A stretch of 64,000 bases of DNA from Petrosia ficiformis (taxonomy: Eukaryota > Porifera > Demospongiae > Haplosclerida > Petrosiidae): positions 4,620,460 through 4,684,459 of the forward strand of contig OX345641.1 in NCBI GenBank assembly GCA_947044365.1, read 5' to 3'. Position 1 is the first letter of the stretch. The number at the start of each line of letters is the position of its first letter. Made by a program: the position numbers and the translations under genes. Shown one piece after another: positions 10,346 through 22,994 of the stretch. The notes below the pieces were generated by a model. The model saw only the letters and a list, made by a program, of their open reading frames with translations. It ran no database searches and was not told the origin of the DNA.

Positions 10346-11331
10346 AGTTGGGCAAGCCCTTTTGAAAAGGCTTAAGCACAAGCACAAGCATTTGTAAAAT
10401 TAATCAAGCACAAGCATTAAAAAAATAAAAGTGCTTAAGCACAAGCATTTGTAAAAGTGCTTAAACACAGGCATTAAGCATTTCTCTCCCTTTTAAACTC
10501 TACCATAACCATTGACACAACTGTGAATTTGTAATATAAACATGACTGCCCAACAACAAATGCCCAGAAGCATAAAGTAACCATGACAACCAGTTTTGAA
10601 CCCTAATCTAGCATTGTTGAAATCAAATATATTTCCTCTGGTTATTTCGAGTTGGAATTAGCACAAGCACAAATTTAATTCTTGTAGTTTAATTAACTTT
10701 GGGAAACTACTGTCTTGACATATACAAAATTTTCATTTTTAAGGTTTATATTAGGTAGTGTGCATGTACATCTAATTATTTTGATGTTGTTTACATGTTC
10801 CTGCGTTATGATCCACGATGTGGGCAACAATGTTACCGCAAACTACAGTTGAAAGTCCCTCGTTTTGTACTAAAAATCGTTTTGCGATTATTTCATTCAC
10901 ATGGGTAAATGCTTGCACATCTTCACTTGTGCATAATGTGGAGGAGGAGGAGAAAGAAGGAAACTCTTCAGGTTGCAGCACAAGCATTGTAGTGAAATCT
11001 TATACAATGTTTTCACTTTGCAAATGCTTCCATTTCACACTGGACAGTCTGAAGTCGATCTCCATCTTCACCTTTTTTTAGGAGAGGTAAACGTTTTTTT
11101 TTGGATAATTTCGAGTTCCCTTTCTTTACTTTCTATTAAAGACTGTTTCATAAATATTAATTTTTGAACTCTCGCTATCACACCAAGAATTTACACTTTG
11201 GAAAGTGCTCTTAACCACATTCACAGGAAAGTGCTCAAGCAAAACCACAAGCACTGATACAGTTTAGAGCTTCAAGCATCAGTCAAGCACTTGAAAAAAT
11301 GTGCACAAGTACTCCAGTGCTTGCCCCAACC
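10346..11331. mobile_element. hAT-like non-autonomous element rich in ACAAGC repeats
   Basis: The right end reads CAGTGCTTGCCCCAACCCTG and the left TTGGGCAAGCCCTTTT, giving inverted GTTGGG(G)CAAGC ends of hAT style. Just inside both ends, short units such as AAGCACAAGC are repeated in degenerate form (10365-10460 and 11200-11310), like subterminal transposase-binding repeats. A 71-codon antisense frame at 10772-10987 contains a poly-Ser stretch and matches nothing I recognise. Confidence 0.5.
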
Positions 11332-14300
11332 CTGCCTAGAATACTCTCAGCTGAATTCTTACTATCTTGTAATCACATGTGTAGTCTATCTGCTTCACCA
11401 CACTATTCTTAATCAATTGAAAATCCGAATGTCAATAATACACAGTCTCGTGTCCATAATTAAATTGGACATTTAGTCTATTCATTATTCATCATTAGTT
11501 CTGTGTGGAGAGACCATTTAATATTGGTAAGGTAACTACCGTGCATAGGTAACTACAGTGCTGAACTGCAAACCTTTTTCTTGTTCTTATCTTTGGCTGT
11601 GACCTGTTGTATTCAAAATAGTTCATGATCAGTCCTGAACACAGAACAGAAGGATCACGAAACAACTTTCTCTGTGACTGTATCATAGCAATAATAACAA
11701 TAATTATATTGCTTGCCACTTTTTACTTCCTGGGTGTTGCCAGGTATAATTAGATATGTTATTGTTTTCAAATTTGGCGTTCACAATTGCTAACGCATTC
11801 AGCACACAGAAAGACAGCAAAGCTTTTTTGTTCTCATTCATTCATTTCCAAATTCTTTGTCATCCTCTCACGTGCAACAATCCAATTGTTATTATTATTA
11901 CCTGCTTTCCACATCTGACCCACTTCTCCAATCCTATATCATCTAGCACTATATTTGCTCCTTTCTGTAACCATATGCCTCTTCTGTATACTCATGAATC
12001 TGTCTCTATTGTTAATTGCCTTTCTGCACCATTATAAATTTAGTATCTCATCCAATGTTGATGAGCTTTTCTATACCTTTAAGCTTTGATAAAGATCAAC
12101 ATTAATATAATTCTTCTTATGTTTCCATGCAAATTTCTATTTATTTCTCCTTTTTATACCCATTTGTATAGATACGTTTAAGAGCAGGTTTGCAGACTCG
12201 CTTCATTCTGATATTCCACCCCCTAAAATATGGGTACCAGGACCAAAACGTTATCCCAGCACAGAATACAGAAACAATCGTAGAGATAAGCGTAAGTTCA
12301 AATTATGGATGTGCGATACGACTAAATAATAGTATTGCATATCACTATCAAAAATATCACAATACGATACAGTATCATGATATTTAAAATAATAATTGAA
12401 ATGCTTATATAATGTAAATAAATGTCCTGTTTGGTTGTATTTGTCAAGAAATGGTAAAAAAAATCTATCAGTTATGCACTCTAGCTTGTTATAATTGCTT
12501 TTAGGTATAAAATCAGGTAAATTAGAAAACTCAGGTTTGCATTCCTGTGTATTGATACACCTAAAAGCCCATATTGTACCATGATATTGACTGAAAATAT
12601 CGATATGTCAATTGATCGATATGTATTGCTGCTAGTTCAAATTACATCAAACATGGTGTACACTAGTCACCAAGCCCTTTAATAGCATATTGAATCCTTC
12701 TAAAGTCTGTTCACATTCATGATGTCCTCAAAATTACGATGTAATGACTTTATAAGTAATATAGTGTATAGTTTAATGTCATAAGGTTAATACATGATTA
12801 TACTGTAACTCAATAACAAAACAATGGATTGAAATTTGACATGGGAAGGATAATTATATGAAAATGGTACCGTTAAAAAGATAGTTGGTCATTTAAAACT
12901 AAAGTTAAGAGCAGAGCATTTTTCTGAGGACAAGGTGAACGTGAATGACCTTTAACTATAAATAGCTTAGGAACCAGAGAAAGCGGTGGTATTATAACAC
13001 TTCTAAAAGCATAGGAAGCAGTAAAGGGTGTCTATATTGACTACAAAAAAAGGTTTTGTGACAAATTTGTGCGTCATTACACACACATTTTGCGTGAATA
13101 TTACATATCACATGTAATTTGTGTGACATTCACACTAGTTTTCATAGTGTATACATGTGAGAGGGAGGAAGCAGTTTTGCTTAGGTCAGGCAAACTGTAT
13201 AAAGGAGCCAGAACGTTAGCCTTAGAGTCTTTCTGATTCCACTCAGTATGTTTAGACTTTAGAGTATTTGCTCTCACATATTGATAAGGCACTTGCCCCT
13301 ACCAATTCCTCCCTCCGTGTAAATAGCAGTACAGGAAGCAATGAAAGATTGAATGGTTGTATAGTATAGTATTAGAACACATCCAATATGCTTGAAACAG
13401 TGAGAACACTGTAGCTATATTATGCTTTCTATAGTGTTAGAATTCTTCAGAACATGACAGTATCCTTCTATAAAGGTTATGAACTAGTGAAGGTTTGAAA
13501 TGTTAAGACCCCGCTTAGAATAAATAAAGGCTCACCAGGTTTTGTAGATATAGAAACTCAAATAATAGTAACATGTTATAATTGCTTATATACTATAGGT
13601 ATTCCTCCGTCTCCTCCTCCTCCTCCTCGTTAGTTATTGAGATTCAGCAATTATAATAATTTTCCTGACTTATTTATTAATTTTCTGTGATTATTAATTG
13701 CCTGATCATTATAATGCACACTGTTTGGACATGACTATGTGTCCTCCCTTGTGTATAGTATCTAGTGAAAATGTTGTTTTTTTCTTTAAAAATTGTAGTT
13801 AGTACAAAATGAATGTAATTATTTTGCTGTAAAATATTTGACTTGTTAAACTGTGAAATTATTTTTTTACAACCTAATCTTGCATTTGAATCTCTCTTGA
13901 TGTCCAGAGAAGGGTATCATGTTGTACATAACTATATACATTTTGATAAACGTTTGTGTCAAGATGTTGATGGCTCATTTTTGACAACAAGACCTATAGC
14001 AACTTCAAAATTAATGACTGTGAGATGGATTTCTAACAAAGGTTGAAGCATGCTGTAAATAAACCAATAAGATTGAAATTCGAAACACAAGTGACCTATA
14101 GGTACCAATTGCACTGAAATGTGTATTTGTGGAAAATGGAGATGACTATTCTGCATGCTTCTCTTTGTGCAGTGGTGTAACTGAACCCATGGGTCTGGGA
14201 TGGGCAACACAAATTTTTAAAATTTATTATTATTATTTTTTTTTGTTAAATTTTGTAACTCACACTTATTCTGTCACCTCAATTCATGATCAGTTTTTGT

Positions 14301-14690
14301 ACACCACTTTTGAGCACTCATTCCATCAGTATAATAAGTACAGGAATAAAGCCATAAGCCAAAATTTCCCTCAGTTTGGTCTTTTTCACTAAAAAAACCC
14401 TCAGCTTCTGGGAAACTGTGCCCCCCAGACTTGTACAGTACAATACTGTATAATTTAATATGTAAAATTTAATACTTCTACACTTTTATATCTCAGAATG
14501 CATTGGTTCGATCTCATAGGGTGTAAGTGGTAATGGATAACCCAGATCCAGCCGCATGATGCATTATTGCCCACCAAATGTAGGTGTCTCCTAGATATTG
14601 GAGTGAAAAGGTTTAATTTTGATTTTTAACTGTAAACTGTCTACTTCACTTCCTCCCCTCACTCCCATAAAGATGTCCTAGATTAAACCA
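11332..14690. other. mostly non-coding, degenerate repeats
   Basis: No supportable gene in 3.3 kb. 12300-12625 contains paired ATATCGATATG/CGATACG motifs that look like a MITE. A short proline-coding segment at 13599-13634 (acceptor CTATAG, then ATTCCTCCGTCTCCTCCTCC and a TAG stop) could be a terminal exon but has no partner. The remaining small frames lack codon structure or similarity. Confidence 0.3.
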
Positions 14691-14699
14691 CGTTGTAAA

Positions 14700-15180
14700 A
14701 ACTAATGGATTATTTATATTTAACCTTCACTTGGTTACAGGAGTTTCAATATAATTAATTTTATTTTCCTCAATGCTGATTTGTTTTTCTGCTAGGTAAT
14801 ATTTACAAGTACTAGTTTGATTTCATTTTGATCTATATTGACTAGTTTATAAAGTACACTTCATAATAAAGAATACTGAGAAAAACAGCAATACTAGCAT
14901 AATATTATAAGTATAACCTGTGAATTTGTACCTACAATAACAAATAACATCCGTTGTACTTAATTACATCCTTTATTTATGACATGTATTTTATATACTA
15001 GTCAATATATAAATCAATATAAATTTACTTTATACAAACAACATACCTAGCAAGAAAAGAAATCAGTAATTGATTATAATAGCCTCAGGATCATATTATT
15101 GTATACCAAATGAGGATTACTGTCCAATGAAAGCATAATATATAACACCGTAAAAATGAATGGGTTATTTTAATCCTCAT
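14700..15180. mobile_element. diverged copy of the CACTGTAAAAA MITE
   Basis: Shares AACCTTCACTTGGTTACAGG and AATGAATGGGTTATTTTAA with the element at 4888-5696, in the same relative order. The ends are eroded (ACCGTAAAAATGAATGGG). Confidence 0.45.
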
Positions 15181-15326
15181 GAGATACAATTCCTCCTGAG
15201 AATATATAAATTGCAATGCTTCCTCTTGCCTAACTAGGTAATGTTTACAAATAGTAATTTGACTATAGTGACTAGTATATAAAGTACATGACAGAATAAA
15301 CAAGATATATAGAGAAAAAAGTATCC

Positions 15327-16458
15327 CTATGACTGCTTTGTGGTGTCCAATCATTCAGTAATCATGGCTAACTTTATGATGCCTGAAACACATCAGCCTA
15401 TTATAGTTATTATTTTGATTATCTACTCTGTTTACCTTTTAGAGAACCTTGTAGAACTTGTAGAATATATTTCAGGTAGAATAGCTAGCTATTAGTTCCA
15501 GTTTCTACGTAAACTACACAGCTTTCTTTCTGCTGGTCTGTAGAGCTTGATCGCGCGTTCTTTTACGCGCCACGCCCATTAATTGACCGAGCCCCCGGGA
15601 ATGATGTAACTTCCTTAACTACGTATACAACGCATACTCGCGTAGGTGACACAAGAATATAATTATATATGTGACCGGTTCAAGTAAAAACGAAACCTTA
15701 TGCGCAGACATTATTTTTCGGATAATTAGAGTTATAGCATGTAATTGCGCAATTCCGAAAAATTGAAAAAAAAAAAAAAACATGTGGAGGGAATGACATG
15801 ATGGCCACCAGGCAGCTGCGGCTTATAGTTCTGGCCGTGCAAGGCGACCTTACACACTTCGAAAAGTAATACTTCATGGCATGATGGCTACAAATAACAA
15901 AGAAGGAAATGATGATGGCGTTTGTGCTTCGTGTAAGACACTCCTGGACCTGAAAGGAGTTTTCCAAAGCTTTGTGCACACTAGTCGCTCACTGTCAAGA
16001 TGGAGTGCAATCTATTTGAAACCAGCGGACATTGCCTAGTATGATCTAAGGAGACAAAATGAGTTTCTGTTGAAATCTGTGCTTGATGGCAAAGGAAACT
16101 ACTTGTATCACCGCAACTGCAGGCTTTGGTGTGAGTAACCAACGTCTATCTCGACTTAGAAAAGGTATTCAAGTAGAAACAAGTGATCCAACTGAGTCCT
16201 GTTGCAGCAAAGCGAGCAAAGAATTAATAGTTGATGTAGTACTTGAAAACAACAACTCACAAAACACTGTCACTTACTCAGTTTGGTACAATTTTTGTGT
16301 ATGTTGCAGTCAATATGTTAAGGTTTATGAAACTGCAAAAAAGTGAATTTTTGTGATGTGCGCATAAGGTTCTGTTTTTACTTGAACCACTCACATATAT
16401 ATAGTTCGAATCCGTGGGAAAGCAATCATAGGGATGGCCCTACGGGCCATAAAAATGA
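15327..16458. mobile_element. CCCTATGATTGCTTT element, interrupted
   Basis: Left end ATCCCTATGACTGCTTTGTG, right end GAAAGCAATCATAGGGAT. The same sequence without the interruption is present at 27487-27893 (about 400 bp), and a diverged reversed copy lies at 19480-19930. A second transposon (15671-16394) is inserted near the right end, which dates the insertions relative to each other. Confidence 0.65.
15671..16394 (+). mobile_element. nested TIR element with decayed zinc-finger-like frame
   Basis: The termini GTGACCGGTTCAAGTAAAAA (left) and its near-complement ending in GGTTCAAGTAAAAAC orientation (16370-16394) define a 724 bp insertion. It is flanked by TATAT/ATATAT, and the empty site is visible in the copy at 27.8 kb. 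Inside, on the + strand, are pieces of a protein in different frames: a 51-codon frame from about 15880 with CASCKTLL and a later frame with FGVSNQRLSRLRKG. They look like one frameshifted transposon- or host-derived protein with a C-x2-C motif. The family is not named with confidence. Confidence 0.6.
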
Positions 16459-16630
16459 CAATATAATGTACATGTACTTTAAAGCATAATAATTACATAC
16501 ACGTGCTGACTTTTTAAATATCTCTGGAACATCACATGATATTTGCTATTATAAATACAAATTCATGTACATAATAATTATATTTATATTAATTAATTAC
16601 TCCAGCTATTAACATCTGCTGTTTTCGCAG

Positions 16631-17310
16631 ATGTATATACAATTGGAATACTAATAATATACCACAGGTTGTACCTACAATACTACGCTAGTATAGCTAC
16701 ATCGTAAATATAGTTGTTACCATATATACCTTATTATACTAGTCAGTATATCAAGATCAAATGACGTGTGCATGACTTGTAAATATTAGCTAGCAAGAGA
16801 AATAAATCAAAATATACTTGCATTTAAACTCCTGTAACCTACTGAAGGTTACCATCAGAGATATGGATCAAGTAATAACTAGTGTATTGTACATGCACTT
16901 TAGCCTCATGTTACAAGTATCATTGTTTTGGCTTACATTTATCATCTCTAAATTCATGCTGTATCTTCTAATGTATATACAATTGGAATACTAATAATAT
17001 ACCACAGGTTGTACCTACAATACTACGCTAGTATAGCTACATCGTAAATATAGTTGTTACCATATATACCTTATTATACTAGTCAGTATATCAAGATCAA
17101 ATGACGTGTGCATGACTTGTAAATATTAGCTAGCAAGAGAAATAAATCAAAATATACTTGCATTTAAACTCCTGTAACCTACTGAAGGTTACCATCAGAG
17201 ATATGGATCAAGTAATAACTAGTGTATTGTACATGCACTTTAGCCTCATGTTACAAGTATCATTGTTTTGGCTTACATTTATCATCTCTAAATTCATGCT
17301 GTATCTTCTA
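16631..17310. repeat. perfect 340 bp tandem duplication
   Basis: 16631-16970 and 16971-17310 read as identical over the full 340 bases by eye, both starting ATGTATATACAATTGGAATA and ending GCTGTATCTTCTA. The unit derives from the CACTGTAAAAA-type MITE. The lack of differences points to a very recent event or an assembly duplication. Confidence 0.85.
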
Positions 17311-17537
17311 ATTCTTTCCTGAAGAGGGACAGATAACAAATTGCTGACGATGTATTGTCCCTTGAATCAAATATAGTCAAAAGTGTAGCTTTCTGTATAT
17401 TCAATGGACAGCACTGTTTAAAAATAATTTAATGTTACAGTGCTTCTACTTTTCCAAAAATTAATATTAAAAAGTTCCAAACTAATTTTATAGTCAAGTA
17501 TACATTTATATAGTGTGTAGAGTATAATAATTACTGT

Positions 17538-18667
17538 TTAATTTAATCTTCTGAGTCGTTCAAGGATGTCACTTATTTCAGGACGATTTTCTTTTTCTAA
17601 AGTAGTGCAGTTATTCACTATTCCCTCCATAACAGGCCAGTGCATCTGCTGGATTTGTTGTGCTTTTCTATTCATAATGGGAAGTTGGCTAGTGGCAGCT
17701 TCCATGATGAGAATACCAAAGCTGTATACATCCATTTTTGATGAATGCTGGTTAGGATAAATGGCTTCTGGAGCAGCATACAATACATCACCCGGTCTCT
17801 CTGTTTCAGTTTGTCGCAAGAAATTGGCAGTACTAGAATTCAACACTTTAGCCATCCATCGTTCTTCCCCTCCTATAGGCTGTAATAAAACATTTGCACT
17901 ACTGATGTCACGATGGATTATCGGTTGAGGTGTTTTCTTATGGAGGTAGTTTAGTGCTAAAGCAACATTAATACTAACGGAAATAATCTGCCTCTGAGTG
18001 AAACGTTCTCTGCCTAACTCAATTCTAAGGTTTGTTGGTAATAACTCTTCGAGGATAATAGGCACCCTTTCAATTGTAGCTCCAATGAATTGGACCAAGT
18101 TTGGGTGGCGAAGTTGAGCAGCTATTGTGTGTTCACGTGCATAGAGACGAACATTGTGCTGTGTAATACCTATACCTTCTATGATCTTTGCTGTGACCCT
18201 CAGACCTTGAAAATTGGCTATTTTAACTGGTCCCCACCTACCTCTTCTTACCACTTCATCAGTCACGTGAATATCTTGTCTCTGGACCATCCAGCTTGGA
18301 ATTCCATTATTTGCTATTTCAGCTTGAATCGGCAGAACTCTTTGTAGATGTTCGTCAAGTCTCCTTTGCTCTTCTTCACTCCTTTCTCGTGCATGCCGTG
18401 CTTCATTTTGTGCTTCTGTAGCCCTTTGTTCTGCTATTATGGACCTTTGCTCTGCTGCAACTGTTGTTTGCTCTAATAATGCAATCCTTTGTTGCAAGGT
18501 AGCTACTTCACGACTATCAATCTTCACTTTATTCTCTAGCATGTCATTTCCTTCTTCCAATTTGTCAATTAAATTCATGACACAGTCATTAGTTGATGAT
18601 AGAACATCTTTGTCGAATACTTGAGTAATAATCCATTCGCGATCGTGTTCACCAACAATTATTTCTT
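17538..18667 (-). CDS. gene 1 exon 6, coiled coil and pseudokinase
   Basis: 1130 nt from acceptor TCTGCAG to the stop. The coiled coil (LEQTTVAAEQRSIIAEQRAT and onward) leads into a TKL-like kinase fold. The Gly loop is weakened (RRGRWG for GRGAWG). The VAIK-type lysine (VTAKII), the helix C Glu (AREHTIA), HRDISSANVLL, YAAPEA and DVYSFG are present, but the DFG position reads LNSS. Loss of the metal-binding Asp predicts no or atypical activity. The exon matches two exons of gene 2, so one intron was lost here or gained there. Confidence 0.85.
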
Positions 18668-21545
18668 CTGCAGATAAAAAAATGAGTGTCATTTAAGTGG
18701 CTATGATCAGGAGTTCATAAGCATAGCAAAACCTGAATTGAAAATTACATAATTATATTGGTTTAGGTGCTATAGACATTGCACTATATATAATATGGTT
18801 ACACCACCCATGTACACCTTCGTCAATCTCTAAGTATAGGTTATGTCATGCTACAAGTGCTATATCAGGTTTATAATCACCGAGCTTGAGGGCTGTAGGC
18901 CTGAGGGTGAGGTGATTATAACCCTGATATTGCACAAGTGGGCATGATTCAACCAATATATTTCATGACTTCAAAGTCATGTTTACACAGCTTAATGAAG
19001 CCACAAACCACACAGTGCCTGTATCAAACCATGGTGCAGCATCGGCACTGTCCAAAGCTTTGAAGCGTGGCTTCATCATGACATATTTCTATAATATACA
19101 CAAAAAAATTATGATAACCTGCTCCCAGCCTCTGAGAATAATAATATAATTATATAATTATACTATATATTATTAACACAACCATATTTGCATAATTATT
19201 ATACATTTTTGATCATTATGTTTGTCTCATGATATTACATATTAAGGATGGAGTAGTGTGAAGGTGGGTACATTCTGAATATTGTAATCAAATGCAAGGA
19301 CATCAACACCAACAAACGTTTGTAATTGTTGCTCAAACATATGAATTGTGTATACAAACATTTACGAGTTCAAATGTTAGATGGAAATTGGATGACAATG
19401 AAATGTCACATAGTGATTTGCATTAAACATTTTGCCATAATAAGTTATTTGTTAGGGATGTAAATATAACAAAGCAATCAGAGGGAAAAGCATCCCTCGG
19501 ATTGCTTTGTGACATTGTTTTGTGACCTTATATTTATGGCCCACAGTGCAATCCCTATGATTGCTTTCCATGGGGTTAATGTATATTATATATAGTCTTT
19601 TATGCATTGTATACATTGTTAAGGAAGTTGTATTATCCTGGGGGCTATGTCAATTATTGGGCATAGTATGTAATAGAACTCGCACTCATGTTCTACACAC
19701 CAGCAAGCTGTTCGTGTAACTTATATATAAATTGGAACTAATAGCTGTTCTACATATCTGAAATATATTGCTAAAGTTCTACAAGATCATTTAAAAGTAT
19801 GAAGGATGGATATTTAAAATAATAATTGTAATAGCCGGTTGTGTTTCAGGCATGAGAAAGTCAGTCATGATTATTGAATAATTATGACAGGTACCAAGGC
19901 AATCATATGGATACATTTTCTCCATATATCTTGATTACTTTTTAACAGTTCATATATAAGTATTCCTACAATTAATTACAGTTTTCATAGGTTGATTTCA
20001 TCATGCTGGACTGCTATAACTAAAGTGTTTATGTGCCATCTCATCATCATGACCCATCTCATCATCATGACCAATCTCCCAGAATGATGAAACTTCCTTA
20101 CTAACAGACCATGAAAATGTGCTTACCAAAATTTATAATGGTTGTTTTTGCTGACATGGCAGCTCTTGTAACAAAAGGCATATTCCCTCCAAAGAAAATT
20201 ACCCATACACATTTAGAACTAAGTTGGAAAGATGATATTGTAAACACAGATCTCTCTGCAGCCTCCACAGGGATTGGTAACTGTATATGAAGGGAAACAA
20301 AGCAATGAGTGAAAACAGACTGACATAAAGTAATATGAGATTTCCATCATACCTGCTGCCAAGTGCAGTGCTCTAGATCAAACAGCCAGGCATCATTTTT
20401 CGGCCTGCATTCAAGAATAGGGTAAGTACCTCCGCCTGCTATTAATAGAGTAGTTCCATGTTGACCAAACAAAGGACAAGATATGCACGAAGCTGCATGG
20501 AAGATTCTTCCAGGAGGCCATTGTACTGCAGGGTTCTCAGGTTTCGTAATCCTTGTCCAGTGCTATTGGAATACAAAAGACTTGCTTGATTCTCTACATA
20601 ATATAATTTTCTTTCAGCACAATAATAAATATGTCCATGATAATTATCAAGAAATACAAATGGTGGTGCATAAGTTAGGAGAAGATTCATTGGAGTCACA
20701 GGACGTAATTGCACCTTACTCATTAATGAGATACATAATTACTTGAAGATAGACCATATTATTTGCCACTAGTATAACAAATGCTTATTACAGTGGTTAA
20801 AAAATCTTATTAATTACATCATAATTACTATATATTATGTAATATAAAAGCTTTATAAGCCACTCCCACTATAATGATTGTGTGAATTGTGAGCTTTGAA
20901 TTGAATTTCGGGTGTCTCCATTCACTGGACTGGACCACTGGACTGGACTACTGGAATGGATTGCTGGACTGGATTACTGGACTTTAAATACGAGGGCGTT
21001 GTAATTAACACATATTTCCAGAGTTATAAAAAAGCTTATGAAAACAATTTATTTTATACACAATTTAAATTATAAACTAGGAATACGTATGCGCAGGACT
21101 GCCTCGCTCGCACTAAGCTGTAGTCAATTAATTCCAGAAAGGTGTGGTTTTAGTCACACAATGGTATACTAATTATTTGACTTTGACACTTATAATGGCA
21201 GAAAAGAAGAGAGAATTTAGTGATTTGTTAACTTGTGATCCTTGCGATGATGCTAACATACACAGGATTGTCTTGCCTCTCGTTCACTCTCATCTAAATC
21301 TCGCTGTTTCTGTTCTCTACCTCTTAATTTCTCCTCTGTCTTGGCCTCTTCTGTATCTCCCGCACTTTGCTTCTTTTTTCTCAGTGTAGCTAGGCGTCGA
21401 AGGCGTGCTGTAGCTCCCTCACTTGTAGGTTCCTCACTCGTCTCTACATTAGAGCAGTACGCCATCAACAGTACACGAGGTCTATGAATTAACCTGCCTG
21501 TGGTCGTACGTTTAATTATTGCATTCCTAAGCGTGACAGAACCAC

Positions 21546-21595
<50 letters not shown>

Positions 21596-22994
21596 AACTA
21601 AGGTCGAGATTTCACTACACTCCCGGATTAGTTGGCTTGCACTAAGATGCTCGGCAATTAGTAGGAGTGTCTAGAACAATGCCCTTGCATTTAATTAATT
21701 TGCAGTCCAGTAATCCAGTCCATTAGTCCAGTCCAGTGGTCCAGTCCAGTGAATGGAGACACCCTTGAATTTCAGTTACTTTTTGGATGGGAGTTAATCT
21801 ATTTGTTTACATAATTACATACTCTGGTATCACATGCATACACATAGTATACATAGTAAAAGAAACACACATATCACATATGTGTTGTATACATAATTGA
21901 GGATGTTCTGTCATTTCAGGAGAGGGAATTGGTTTGGTGGTGAGGTGGTGAGGTCAATTAAGAGGCATGGAATGTATATAAAAGAATGCATTATAACAAA
22001 AGATACACCTACCAGGGAATCGCTTAGGTTATATATATATATACCTATGCCGGAGTGATTAAAACACCTTCTTCACATTTCATTTCAGTTAGAGACAACA
22101 TGGTATAAGTACAGTATACATTATAGTTGATATATTAATGTGAAAGTGATTTTAAATAGAGTAACTAACCATTCGGTATAAATCCAGAATAAATACATCA
22201 CTGCTTAATCCTCTTCCCATCCATATATGCAACCCTCCAAACATAATAACTCTCTCTGGACTAATGGGAGTAAATGAGAACCCATCACATGGTGGAGGTC
22301 GCTCCCCAGTTACTTCTGGAGATGACCACCTATCTGCGTGCAACATAAAATAATATCTGAAAGGAAAATGATTTATCTTCTTACTTGTTTGCAAATTAAA
22401 TAGGTGCAATTCATTATTCCATCCTAATCTACCCAACTCAGGATGTGGACTATAGAAAGCACCAGCTTGTCGAGAAACTGGAAGCACTCCCCATCCTCCA
22501 AATACACAAAGATGTTGTTCGCCATTGTTTTGGAATGCCACACTCCCACAGTTATTTTTGGGAGTTGGTGCATCTTGAGGATTTCTAGCTTTCAGTTCTC
22601 TCCAGTGAAACATCGAAAGGTCTAGTTCTTGAACTGCGTTATGCCAGCAGAATTCAGTGCCGCAATAGCCTCCAAAGAAATATAGCTTGCTTCCAAGCAG
22701 AGCTACAGAACTAGAATCTATCCCTGGCGGTGGCTCACCAGTAGTTTGCTGCTGCTGCCATTGTTGAGAAGTAAAGTCGAATACGTCTAAAGTAGAGATC
22801 ATTCTCCTCTTCTGGGGACTCGAATGCACCAAAGGAATGTTATCCTGAACACCTCCCCATACATAAAGCTTATGTTCATAGACCGAGGCAGCATGACCAA
22901 ATCTTGAGGGTGGTTCTTTGTAGATGTGGCCTAATTCATTAATCAAAATTGCTATTATTAATGAAGTATATTACTTACCTTGAACTCTCTGCAT
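17538..22994 (-). CDS. kelch-coiled coil-pseudokinase fusion gene (gene 1)
   Basis: Six exons join in frame to 739 codons: 22994-22979 (ATG CAG AGA GTT CAA G), 22930-22385, 22333-22170, 20562-20353, 20280-20127 and 18667-17538. All introns are GT-AG, and phases 1,1,0,0,1 match those of gene 2. The order is kelch repeats (about residues 6-360), then a Glu/Gln/Arg-rich coiled coil (about 390-480), then a kinase fold (about 500-735). The kelch propeller would bind a partner and the coil would dimerise. The kinase has lost DFG, so a scaffold or regulatory role is likelier than catalysis. The gene is head-to-head with gene 2 about 2.2 kb away. The large third intron holds a MuDR-like transposon. 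Joins are from splice-site reading plus frame arithmetic, with no transcript. Confidence 0.8.
18846..18957. repeat. palindromic MITE
   Basis: CATGCTACAAGTGCTATATC... pairs with ...GATATTGCACAAGTGGGCATG; the centre has GAGCTTGAGGGC against GCCTGAGGGTGAGG. No coding content. It lies upstream of the last exon of gene 1, in its fifth intron. Confidence 0.5.
19480..19930. mobile_element. reversed, diverged CCCTATGATTGCTTT element
   Basis: Contains AATCCCTATGATTGCTTTCC, AACTAATAGCTGTTCTACAT and GTGTTTCAGGCATGA, which are the complement order of the copies at 15.3 and 27.5 kb. It lies within the fifth intron of gene 1. Confidence 0.5.
20353..20562 (-). CDS. gene 1 exon 4, kelch repeat
   Basis: 210 nt, acceptor CCAATAG, donor GTATGA, phase 0-0, 70 codons. 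It begins HWTRITKPENP and contains AASCISCPLFGQHGTTLLIAG, directly comparable with HWRKITSP and SASCIDGPLFGQQ in gene 2 (26007-26198). The true protein frame differs from the longest antisense frame in this stretch. Confidence 0.75.
20910..21764. mobile_element. MuDR-like non-autonomous element with 9 bp target duplication
   Basis: Ends GGGTGTCTCCATTCACTGGA and its complement TCCAGTGAATGGAGACACCC, each followed inward by tandem CTGGACT/AGTCCAG units. It is flanked by TTGAATTTC on both sides (20901-20909 and 21765-21773), a 9 bp duplication as in Mutator-type transposons. Inside are a pure AT dinucleotide run (about 21543-21592) and a 71-codon Glu/Arg-rich antisense frame (21253-21468) of unknown nature, possibly captured. 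It is inserted in the third intron of gene 1. Confidence 0.75.
22385..22930 (-). CDS. gene 1 exon 2, kelch repeats
   Basis: 546 nt, acceptor at TGAATTAG, donor GTAAGA at 22384. It codes for repeated kelch units: SRFGHAASVYEHKLYVWGG, VALLGSKLYFFGGYCG and GSVAFQNNGEQHLCVFGGW, each with the Gly-Gly pair and spaced aromatic residues. The following intron (22334-22384) is only 51 nt; reading through it stays open, so retention would not be obvious from the frame. Confidence 0.8.

Noticed and set aside
13599..13634. Poly-proline terminal exon
   Set aside because: A CTCCTC repeat next to an AG explains it; no partner exon with matching phase was found.
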